Of a DNA stretch of 33,636 nt, positions 24,034-30,992 are shown piece by piece (within the stretch, counting starts at the first letter, position 1; every line of letters starts with the position of its first letter). Both the position numbers and the translations under genes were made by a program. The DNA comes from an uncultured Magnetospirillum sp. (GTDB lineage: Bacteria > Pseudomonadota > Alphaproteobacteria > Rhodospirillales > Magnetospirillaceae): positions 1 to 33,636 of the forward strand of contig NZ_CAINTR010000140.1 of NCBI RefSeq assembly GCF_903853455.1, written 5' to 3'. A model generated the notes under the pieces. That model saw only the letters and a program-made list of their open reading frames with translations, had not been told where the DNA came from and did no database searches.

Positions 24034-25881
24034 ATGAGTAAGCTCGGTATTCCCGGCGGGACGACCATGAATTCGAAACTGCTGGCTTGGGTCGATGAGA
24101 TGGCGCGCCTGTGCCGTCCGGCCAGCATCCATATCTGCGACGGCTCCCAGAAGGAATATGACGCGTTGTGCGAGATGATGGTCGCCGGCGGCACCATGAT
24201 CAAGCTGGACCCCACCCTGCGCCCGGGCAGCTTTCTCTGCCGTTCCGATCCCCGCGACGTGGCTCGCGTCGAGGACCGCACCTTCATCTGCTCCCACAAC
24301 AAGAACGACGCCGGCCCGACCAACAACTGGGTCGAGCCGAAAGAGATGAAGGCCCGCATGGGCAAGCTGTACGACGGCTGCATGAAGGGCCGCACCATGT
24401 ACGTGGTGCCGTTCTCCATGGGACCGCTGGGCTCGAACATCGCCCATATCGGCGTGCAGATCACCGATTCGGCCTATGCCACCGCCAATATGCGGATCAT
24501 GACCCGCATGGGTCAGCCGGTGCTGGACATCCTGGGCAATGACGCCGACTTCGTCCGCTGCCTGCACTCGGTCGGCCACCCGCTGGCCGAGGGCGAGAAG
24601 GACGTGGTCTGGCCGTGCAATCCCGACAACATCACCATCTCGCATTTCCCCGAGGACCGGCAGATCTGGTCGTACGGTTCGGGCTACGGCGGCAACGCCC
24701 TGCTGGGCAAGAAGTGTTTCGCGCTGCGCATCGCCTCGGCCATGGCCCGCGACGAGGGCTGGCTGGCCGAGCACATGCTGATCGTCGGCGTCGAAAGCCC
24801 CGAGGGCGAGAAGACCTATGTGGCCGCCGCCTTCCCGTCGGCCTGCGGCAAGACCAACTTCGCCATGTTGGTTCCGCCCAAGGGCTTTGACGGCTGGAAG
24901 ATCTTCACCGTCGGCGACGACATCGCCTGGATCAAGCCGGGCGCCGACGGCAAGTTTTACGCCATCAACCCGGAAGCCGGCTTCTTCGGCGTGGCGCCCG
25001 GCACCGGTGCCACCACCAATCCCAGCGCCATCGCCGCCTGCTCCAAGAACGCCATCTTCACCAATGTGGCGCTCACCGATGACGGCGACGTGTGGTGGGA
25101 AGGTCTGACCGACACGCCCCCGGCCCATCTGATCGACTGGAAGGGCAAGGATTGGACGCCGGCCTCCGAGACCCCGGCGGCCCATCCCAATTCCCGCTTC
25201 ACCGCGCCGGTCAGCCAGTGCCCCAGCGTCGATCCCGATTGGGAGAACCCGGCCGGCGTGCCGATCTCGGCCTTCATCGTCGGCGGGCGGCTGTCCAAGA
25301 ACGCGCCGCTGGTGGTGCAGTCGTTCAACTGGGCCCACGGCGTCTATCTCGCCGCCACCATGGGGTCCGAGGCCACCGCCGCCGCCGTCGGCCAGGCCGG
25401 CATCCGCCGCGATCCCTTCGCCATGCTGCCGTTCTGCGGCTACAACATGGCGGACTACTTCAACCATTGGCTCAACATGGGCCGCGCGGTCAACAATCCG
25501 CCGCCGATCTTCCGGGTCAACTGGTTCCGCCGCGACGAAAACAACAAGTTCATGTGGCCGGGCTATGGCCAGAACATGCGGGTTCTGAAGTGGATCGTCG
25601 ACCGCGTCGCCGGCAAGGCCAAGGGCGTCGAGTCGCCCATCGGCCTGGTGCCGCAATACGAGGACATCGAGTGGTCCGGCCTCGACTTTACGCGCGAGAA
25701 GTTCCAGGAGCTGATGCGCATCGACCGCGAGGCCGGTGTCGCCGACGCCCGCAGCCAGGAAGAACTGTTCGACAAGTTCTTCGACCGGGTGCCCAAGGAG
25801 ATGCTGTTCGAGCGCGAACTGCTGAAGTCGCGCCTGTGGCGCTCTCCGGCGGTCTGGGAACTGGCCCTCGAGCGGGTCTAG
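24034..25881 (+). CDS. pckG: Phosphoenolpyruvate carboxykinase (GTP)
   Basis: PckG converts oxaloacetate and GTP to phosphoenolpyruvate, CO2 and GDP at the entry to gluconeogenesis. The 615-residue length and motifs identify the GTP type rather than the ATP type: the P-loop [13 protein letters not shown] (267-279) with reactive Cys271, the metal/nucleotide motif VGDDIAW (293-299), [11 protein letters not shown] (70-80) for substrate binding, and the C-terminal nucleotide-site region [14 protein letters not shown] with FRVNWFRR. The ATG at 24034 has AGGAC adjacent and GGAGGG 12 bases up; a second ATG at residue 12 is possible. Most alphaproteobacteria I can recall use the ATP enzyme. The stop overlaps the convergent lipoprotein stop by three bases (CTAG). 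Confidence 0.97.
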   Translation: MSKLGIPGGTTMNSKLLAWVDEMARLCRPASIHICDGSQKEYDALCEMMVAGGTMIKLDPTLRPGSFLCRSDPRDVARVEDRTFICSHNKNDAGPTNNWVEPKEMKARMGKLYDGCMKGRTMYVVPFSMGPLGSNIAHIGVQITDSAYATANMRIMTRMGQPVLDILGNDADFVRCLHSVGHPLAEGEKDVVWPCNPDNITISHFPEDRQIWSYGSGYGGNALLGKKCFALRIASAMARDEGWLAEHMLIVGVESPEGEKTYVAAAFPSACGKTNFAMLVPPKGFDGWKIFTVGDDIAWIKPGADGKFYAINPEAGFFGVAPGTGATTNPSAIAACSKNAIFTNVALTDDGDVWWEGLTDTPPAHLIDWKGKDWTPASETPAAHPNSRFTAPVSQCPSVDPDWENPAGVPISAFIVGGRLSKNAPLVVQSFNWAHGVYLAATMGSEATAAAVGQAGIRRDPFAMLPFCGYNMADYFNHWLNMGRAVNNPPPIFRVNWFRRDENNKFMWPGYGQNMRVLKWIVDRVAGKAKGVESPIGLVPQYEDIEWSGLDFTREKFQELMRIDREAGVADARSQEELFDKFFDRVPKEMLFERELLKSRLWRSPAVWELALERV

Positions 25882-26339
25882 TCCGCCGAGTGGTTATGGG
25901 ATGACGGCGAGGCCCCCTTCTCGGAAACGGGAGGGGGGTCTTGCATTGCCGGCCCCGGCTCGGGCGGTCTGGGGGCGACGATGTCCTGGCCCACCACCTT
26001 GATGGGGGTCTGCTGGTTGGACGACCAGGAATAGAACCGCAGGATGCCGTCGGGGGCGAACATCAGCCCCGCCTCGTCGGTGGTGGCCTCCCAGCCGCCC
26101 CAGACATAGACCAGGCCGGGGGCAAAGCTGGCCGGCTTCATATGGGTGCGGGAGCCGACATAGGTCAGCATGCGCGAGCCGTCAGCCAGGGTCTCGTCCC
26201 GATCAGGACGCCCCAGGGCGCGGATGGCCTCGGCCGCCGTCGTCTGGCCGGCGCGCAGCCGCGCCAGCGCCGCGTCGTCCACATGGGTGCAGGCCGCCAC
26301 CATCGCCACGGCGGCCATCGCCAAGAGCCCACGCTTCAT
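25878..26339 (-). CDS. Small lipoprotein, SmpA/BamE-like N-terminal pattern
   Basis: The 153-residue product has a signal peptide with lipobox VAAC (Cys17), so it is probably anchored in a membrane facing the periplasm. The segment [35 protein letters not shown] (about 29-63) follows the BamE/SmpA logic of a GxT helix, a GxP turn and a strand ending in Y; key pieces are [16 protein letters not shown] and LTYVG. The C-terminal 35 residues are Pro/Ser-rich. The start at 26339 is chosen because GGGGAG lies six bases upstream; ATG 26345 directly abuts it. It is divergent from the GST-like gene and convergent with pckG. The function is unknown; outer-membrane assembly is only a fold-based hint. 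Confidence 0.75.
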   Translation of the reverse strand: MKRGLLAMAAVAMVAACTHVDDAALARLRAGQTTAAEAIRALGRPDRDETLADGSRMLTYVGSRTHMKPASFAPGLVYVWGGWEATTDEAGLMFAPDGILRFYSWSSNQQTPIKVVGQDIVAPRPPEPGPAMQDPPPVSEKGASPSSHNHSAD

Positions 26340-26471
26340 CGCCATCTCCCCGGACTATTCGCCGCAATCATGGCCGAACCCGCTCGCCGGGGCAATCTCC
26401 AGGAAACCATTGACTCCGTCTCCTCCCGGCTCAAGCATATCCGTTTCCGCCGCCGTGCGAAGGATATCCCC

Positions 26472-27077
26472 ATGAAGTTGCGCTTCTCCGCCACCTCGCC
26501 CTATGTCCGCAAATGCATGATCGTCGCGCTGGAGACCGGTCTGGCCGAGCGGATCGAGATGGTGCCGACCAATGCCTGGGCCCCCGACACCGACCTGCCC
26601 CGGGACAATCCGCTGAGCAAGGTGCCGGCCCTGATCACCACTGGCGGCGAGGCGCTGTTCGATTCGCCGGTGATCTGCGAATACCTGGACTCGCTGCATG
26701 ACGGCCACCGGCTGGTGCCGGAATCGGGCGGCGCCCGTTGGACCCAGATGCGGCTGGAGGCCCTGGCCGACGGCATTCTCGACGCGGCGCTGGCCAAGCG
26801 GGTGGAGACGACCATGCGGCCCGAGGACAAGCGCTGGCCCTATTGGATCGAGCGTCAGGACAGCGCCATCGCCCGTGGCCTGGACGCGCTGGAGGAGGAA
26901 TGCGCCGGCTGGGGCGACGACTTCCTGATCGGGCAGATCACCGTGGTGGCGGCGCTGGGCTATCTCGACTTCCGCTTCGCCGCCGAGGACTGGCGCAACA
27001 GCCGCCCCCGGCTGACGGCGTGGCAGGCCAAGACCGCCAAGCGGCCGTCGGTGGCCCAGACCGAACCCAAGGGATGA
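26472..27077 (+). CDS. Glutathione S-transferase family protein
   Basis: The 201-residue cytosolic protein has the GST layout: a thioredoxin-like N-terminal domain (1-80) with MKLRFSATSPYVRKCMIVALE and the glutathione-contact region SKVPALITTGGEALFDSPVICEYLD (in pieces KVPALI, LFDSPVICEYL), and a helical C-terminal domain with LGYLDFRF. It resembles bacterial YibF-like members. AAGGA lies eight bases before ATG 26472. The stop overlaps the next start as ATGA, so it leads a chain of coupled genes. The substrate is unknown. Confidence 0.88.
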   Translation: MKLRFSATSPYVRKCMIVALETGLAERIEMVPTNAWAPDTDLPRDNPLSKVPALITTGGEALFDSPVICEYLDSLHDGHRLVPESGGARWTQMRLEALADGILDAALAKRVETTMRPEDKRWPYWIERQDSAIARGLDALEEECAGWGDDFLIGQITVVAALGYLDFRFAAEDWRNSRPRLTAWQAKTAKRPSVAQTEPKG

Positions 27078-27499
27078 ACGCCCCCGACCAGATCATCGCC
27101 CGCTTGGGGCTGAAGCCCCATCCCGAAGGCGGCCACTATGCCGAGACCTGGCGCGATCAGCCCGAGGGCGGCGGTCGCGGCGCCGGCACCGCCATCTATT
27201 ACCTGCTGCGGGCCGGCGAGCGGTCCCACTGGCACCGCGTCGATGCGACCGAGATCTGGCATTTCCATGCCGGCGAGCCGCTGGTGCTGCGCCTGTCCGA
27301 CACCGGGCGCGGCGAGCGGGCGGTGATCCTGGGACCCGATATCGCCGCCGGCCAGGTGGCGCAAGTGGTGGTGCCACCCCATGTCTGGCAGGCGGCCGAA
27401 CCGGTGGGCGAGTGGACCCTGGTGGGCTGCACCGTCTCGCCGGCCTTCGAGTTCGACGGTTTCGAGATGGCTCCCGTCGGTTGGACCCCAGGAGAATGA
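27074..27499 (+). CDS. DUF985-type cupin protein
   Basis: The 141-residue protein is a small single-domain cupin of the DUF985 (RmlC-like) family. LKPHPEGGHYAETW (about 13-26) is the family's N-terminal signature. SHWHRVDATEIWHFHAGEPL (about 55-74, in pieces SHWHRVD and EIWHFHAG) carries the cupin metal-site histidines, and PPHVWQAA is the second cupin motif. Its enzymatic role is not established to my knowledge. The start overlaps the GST stop (ATGA), and the stop lies two bases before the cupredoxin start I chose. Confidence 0.87.
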   Translation: MNAPDQIIARLGLKPHPEGGHYAETWRDQPEGGGRGAGTAIYYLLRAGERSHWHRVDATEIWHFHAGEPLVLRLSDTGRGERAVILGPDIAAGQVAQVVVPPHVWQAAEPVGEWTLVGCTVSPAFEFDGFEMAPVGWTPGE

Positions 27500-27501
27500 C
27501 G

Positions 27502-27975
27502 ATGCGCCGTTTACTGTTCATCCTGCCCGTTGTCCTCGGCCTGTCCGCCTGCGCCGGCGAGGACGTCGTCAACACTGCCTTGCCGCCCGGTTATCTGAGC
27601 GCCGCCCCCGAGATCGTGGCGGCGGCCGATTGGAGCGACCCCGACACCATCACCGTGACCCTGTCCAATTACGAGTTCACCCCCTCGGAGCTGACTCTGC
27701 ACCGCGACCGGGCCACCCGGTTGGTGCTGGTCAATTCCACCACCAAGGACCATACCATGGTGGCGGCGCAGTTCTTCAAGGAGGTCGCGGTCCGGCAGTT
27801 GGTCGGCCCCACCGGGGCGGTTCCGGCGCCTTGGGTCAGCAAGGTGGTGGTGCCCGCCGGCCAGACCAAGGAGATCTGGCTGGTGCCGGCCCATTACGGC
27901 GCCTTCCGGTTCGAATGCGACGTCACCGGCCATTCCGCCTTCGGCATGAATGGCCTGATCAATGTGATTCCATGA
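27502..27975 (+). CDS. Cupredoxin-like lipoprotein with type-1 copper site
   Basis: The 157-residue protein starts with a lipoprotein signal peptide (LSAC, Cys17), so it is probably membrane-anchored on the periplasmic side. The mature part is a cupredoxin fold. The candidate copper ligands are complete: His84 (TKDHTM) and the C-x4-H-x4-M loop Cys139, His144, Met149 (FECDVTGHSAFGMNG). The strand TITVTLSNYEFTPSEL matches the usual first cupredoxin strand. It probably carries electrons or handles copper; the partner is unknown. The start at 27502 has AGGAG seven bases upstream; ATG 27496, overlapping the cupin stop, would leave almost no spacing. The stop overlaps the HAD gene (ATGA). Confidence 0.87.
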   Translation: MRRLLFILPVVLGLSACAGEDVVNTALPPGYLSAAPEIVAAADWSDPDTITVTLSNYEFTPSELTLHRDRATRLVLVNSTTKDHTMVAAQFFKEVAVRQLVGPTGAVPAPWVSKVVVPAGQTKEIWLVPAHYGAFRFECDVTGHSAFGMNGLINVIP

Positions 27976-28631
27976 CCCTGTCCGCCCTGATCTTCGACGT
28001 GGACGGAACCTTGGCCGAGACCGAGGAGGCCCACCGTCACGCCTTCATCCTGGCCTTCAGCCAAGTGGGGCTGAACTGGAACTGGCCGCCGTCGTTGTAC
28101 CGCAAGCTGCTCAAGGTCTCGGGCGGGCGCGAGCGCATCCTGGCCTATGATCCCGACGCCTCGCCGGAACTGGTGGCGGCGCTGCATCGGCGCAAGACCG
28201 AGATCTACACCGACATGGTGGACAGCGGGCGGGTGACCCTGCGCCCCGGCGTCGAGGCGCTGATCGCCGAGGCGAGGGCGGCGGGGGTTCGGCTGGCCAT
28301 CGCCTCCACCACCAGCCGCGCCAACGTGGTCGCCCTGCTGGGCCATCGCGGCGCGTGGTTCGAGGTCATCGCCTGCGGCGAGGACACCACCCGCAAGAAG
28401 CCCGATCCCCAGGTCTATTCCCTGGTGCTGGGCAAGTTGGGGCTACCGGCGGCGGATTGCCTGGCGCTGGAGGATTCCTCCAACGGCGTTCGCGCCGCCT
28501 GTGCCGCCGGAGTGGCGGTGGTGGTGAGCGAGAGCATGTATACCACCGGCGACGATTTCAGCGGCGCCCTGGCGGTGTTCCCCAATTTCAACGGGGTGAG
28601 CCTGGAGCGGCTGCGGCAGCTGCATCCGTGA
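27972..28631 (+). CDS. HAD-family phosphatase, CbbY-like
   Basis: The 219-residue cytosolic hydrolase of the haloacid dehalogenase superfamily, subfamily I, has DVDGTLAETEEAHRHAF with Asp9 and Asp11 (nucleophile and acid), an alpha-helical cap (about 17-85), the motif II region ASTTS (111-115), motif III Lys in RKKPDPQVY (141-149) and motif IV LEDSSNGVRAA (166-176). This pattern is that of CbbY, which in rubisco organisms removes the inhibitor xylulose-1,5-bisphosphate. Here no cbb genes are nearby, so a general sugar-phosphate phosphatase or phosphomutase is equally possible. Its start overlaps the cupredoxin stop as ATGA. Confidence 0.9.
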   Translation: MTLSALIFDVDGTLAETEEAHRHAFILAFSQVGLNWNWPPSLYRKLLKVSGGRERILAYDPDASPELVAALHRRKTEIYTDMVDSGRVTLRPGVEALIAEARAAGVRLAIASTTSRANVVALLGHRGAWFEVIACGEDTTRKKPDPQVYSLVLGKLGLPAADCLALEDSSNGVRAACAAGVAVVVSESMYTTGDDFSGALAVFPNFNGVSLERLRQLHP

Positions 28632-28652
28632 GCGAGACCGACGAGCCAATGG

Positions 28653-29306
28653 ATGAGTTCATTGGCGAGGAGTTGCGGGCGATTGACGGACAACTCAGCA
28701 ACCGAGACTCTCGACCAGTTGGTCGAGCGTGTCCGCGCCTGCCGGCTGTGCGAGGCGCATTTGCCGCTGGGGCCGCGCCCGGTGCTGCGGGTGGCGGCGA
28801 CGGCGCGGTTGTTGATCATCGGTCAAGCGCCGGGCACCAAGGTGCACGCGACCGGCATTCCCTGGAACGACCGCTCCGGCGACCGTCTGCGCCAATGGCT
28901 GGGGCTGGACCGGGAGGTCTTCTACGACGCCGCCCGCGTCGCCATCCTGCCCACCGGCCTGTGCTATCCCGGTCGCGATCCCAGGGGCGGTGACCGGCCG
29001 CCGCGTCCCGAATGCGCGCCGCTGTGGCATCCCCCCGTCCGCGCCCTGTTGCCCGACATCCGGCTGACACTGCTGGTGGGCTCCTACGCCCAGGCTTTTG
29101 TCCTGGGCGAGCGGCGGCGGCCGACCATGACCGCGACGGTGGCGGCTTGGCGGGCGTTCCTGCCGGACATCCTGGTGTTGCCGCATCCATCGTGGCGCAC
29201 GACCGCATGGCAGGCCAAAACGCCCTGGTTCGACGCCGAACTGCTGCCCGAGGCCCGGCGTCTGGTCCGCGACGCAGTGGTGGCAGCGGGCGTGACTTCC
29301 AGTTGA
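28653..29306 (+). CDS. Uracil-DNA glycosylase family protein, probable 4Fe-4S
   Basis: The 217-residue protein belongs to the UDG superfamily (PF03167), enzymes that excise uracil or damaged bases from DNA. Active-site motif 1 is GQAPGTKVHATGIPWND (57-73), and motif 2 near the C-terminus is LPHPSW (176-181). Cysteines at 30 and 33 (ACRLC), 104 (GLCYPG) and 121 (PECAPLW) have the order and spacing of the iron-sulfur ligands in family 4 enzymes. In motif 1 Gln replaces the Glu of family 4 (GEAPG). The start is uncertain: ATG 28653 has no good ribosome site, while TTG 28683 lies ten bases after GAGGAG. It follows the HAD gene by 21 bases. Confidence 0.85.
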   Translation: MSSLARSCGRLTDNSATETLDQLVERVRACRLCEAHLPLGPRPVLRVAATARLLIIGQAPGTKVHATGIPWNDRSGDRLRQWLGLDREVFYDAARVAILPTGLCYPGRDPRGGDRPPRPECAPLWHPPVRALLPDIRLTLLVGSYAQAFVLGERRRPTMTATVAAWRAFLPDILVLPHPSWRTTAWQAKTPWFDAELLPEARRLVRDAVVAAGVTSS

Positions 29307-29401
29307 AATGATCCACCTACGGGATTACGTAGCATCGAAAAAGGGAGGCTGTGAGATACGGTGCACTCCAACGACGACCCGTAGCCGGATGGGAGGGACA
29401 C

Positions 29402-29578
29402 ATGGCCGAAGGAAGCATCGTTGAACTATTCGAGCGCGTGGCGGAACTGCGCGACGCCGCCGAGCGGAACGGCTTTACCGAACTGGCCCATTTTCTCGAG
29501 GCGGCTGCCAATGTCGCCCAGGACCTGGCGTTCCAGGGACACGCAGTCGCTTCCGAGCGGATGGGGATGGTCCACTGA
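29402..29578 (+). CDS. Small uncharacterised helical protein (58 aa)
   Basis: ATG 29402 is preceded by a strong GGGAGG five bases upstream and opens a 58-residue frame (begins MAEGSIVELFERVAEL). It is acidic, mostly helical with heptad-like hydrophobics, and has no cysteines or membrane segment. I do not recognise a family. A small inverted repeat, CTACG-GGATTA-CGTAG (29317-29332), lies upstream in the 95-base gap after the glycosylase gene and may be regulatory. It converges with the phosphatase gene 28 bases away. The good ribosome site and family-independent amino-acid balance suggest a real gene. Confidence 0.65.
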   Translation: MAEGSIVELFERVAELRDAAERNGFTELAHFLEAAANVAQDLAFQGHAVASERMGMVH

Positions 29579-29606
29579 CGGCGGATCGTCTGGGTAAGGC
29601 GGTGGC

Positions 29607-30917
29607 CTAACCGGCGCTTCGGGACAGCGCCAAACAGGTGATGTCGTCCGACTGCTCGCAGCCGGCGGCAAAGGCCACCACCGCCGCGTCCACCGCCGCC
29701 AGCGCCTCGGTCGCGTCCGGCCGCGACAGCCCGGCCAGCAGTTCGCTCAGCCGCGCCTCGCCGAACATGGCGCCGTCGGCGGCGAAGGCTTCGGTGACTC
29801 CGTCCGAGGGGACGAACATCAGCTCGCCCGGCTCCAGCCGAATTTCCACGGCCGCGAATGTCTTCCCGGCGATCATGGCCACCGCCGGCCCGGTCGGGCT
29901 CAGCACCTGAACCCCGCCGTCGGCGCGCAGCACATAGCCGTCGCAATGGCCGGCGTTGACGTAGCGCAGGACGCCGGTGGCCATGTGCAGTTCGGCGACG
30001 AAGACGGTGACGAATAGCCCTTCCTCATTCTCCGCCTCCAACTGGGCGTTGGCGCGGGCCAGGGCGTCTTCCAGCGGGGTGACCGACTGCACCATGGCGC
30101 GCACCAGGGTCCGGCTGACCGCCATGAACAGCGAGGCGGGAATGCCTTTGCCCGACACGTCGGCCACCACCATGATGGCGCGGCCGTCGGCGGTGAGGAA
30201 AAAGTCGTAGAAATCGCCGCCCACGTCGCGGGCCGGCCGCATGAAGGCCGCCGCGTGGAACGGCGATCCGGGGCCGAAATCCAGGGTGCGCGGCAGGATG
30301 GATTGCTGGAGCCGCGCCGCGAATTCCATTTCATGGCGGCGGGCGTTCTTCTCCTGCATCTCGTGCACGATCTTCTGGAACGAGCGGGTGAAGGGGCTTT
30401 CGTCGCCGACCGAATCCAGCATCCGCCCCAGGGCCGCCGCGTCCATGTCCTCGCGCTCCAGGGCCTGGGCCGCCAGGGTCAGCAGCGCCAGCGGCGTGTT
30501 CAGCGCGTTGATGCGCCGGCCGAGCGCCCCGATGACGCTGAAGGCGGTGTCGGGATGCTGGACGATCACCTCGGCCAGGGCCTGGCGGCCGAGGCTGAGC
30601 ACGGTGGTGTCCTCGGTGGCGCGGACGGTGGCGGTGCGCGGCAGATCGGTGAACACGGCGATCTCGCCGACGATCTGCTGGGCGCCCAGTTGGGCCATGG
30701 AGACCTCGCCCAGCGCGGTCTCCACCACCACGTCCAGGCGGCCGGCCAGGATCACGAAGGCGCTGTCGCCGGCTTGCCCCTGGCGGATCAGGGTGGTGCC
30801 GGCGGGAACGTCGAGGATGTCGGCGCATTCCAGCAGCTTGTCCAGGATCTCCGGGGCGAGTCCTCCCAGCAAGGCGCTGTGGCGGATGGCCTCGATGGTT
30901 TCGATCTGTGTTTCCAT
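29607..30917 (-). CDS. Cyclic-nucleotide-binding PP2C (SpoIIE-type) phosphatase
   Basis: The 436-residue cytosolic protein joins a Crp-type cyclic-nucleotide domain (about 14-130) to a SpoIIE/PP2C serine phosphatase (about 215-432) through a helical linker. The phosphate-binding loop GEIAVFTDLPRTATVRA (84-100) keeps the Glu and Arg typical of true cNMP binders. Phosphatase metal ligands are Asp235 (GGDFYD), Asp253 (ADVSGKG), Asp372 (PSDGVTE) and Asp424-Asp425. Unlike the other phosphatase in this window there is no GHKL kinase domain. I chose ATG 30917 (AGGAG nine bases upstream); ATG 30923 or 30962 are alternatives. The GGDEF-EAL gene ends 75 bases upstream on the same strand. Its STAS-type substrate is not next to it. 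Confidence 0.9.
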   Translation of the reverse strand: METQIETIEAIRHSALLGGLAPEILDKLLECADILDVPAGTTLIRQGQAGDSAFVILAGRLDVVVETALGEVSMAQLGAQQIVGEIAVFTDLPRTATVRATEDTTVLSLGRQALAEVIVQHPDTAFSVIGALGRRINALNTPLALLTLAAQALEREDMDAAALGRMLDSVGDESPFTRSFQKIVHEMQEKNARRHEMEFAARLQQSILPRTLDFGPGSPFHAAAFMRPARDVGGDFYDFFLTADGRAIMVVADVSGKGIPASLFMAVSRTLVRAMVQSVTPLEDALARANAQLEAENEEGLFVTVFVAELHMATGVLRYVNAGHCDGYVLRADGGVQVLSPTGPAVAMIAGKTFAAVEIRLEPGELMFVPSDGVTEAFAADGAMFGEARLSELLAGLSRPDATEALAAVDAAVVAFAAGCEQSDDITCLALSRSAG

Positions 30918-30992
30918 GCCCATCGGCTCCTGCCATTCACCCAGCGGTATCATAGCGTCCATCCGGAGGCGAGCAATCCGGTGAGCGCCCGA

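Noticed and set aside
23423-24037. Open + strand frame opposite higB and across the intergenic region
   Set aside because: There is no family pattern, it overlaps the toxin gene and candidate promoters, and it has no ribosome site.
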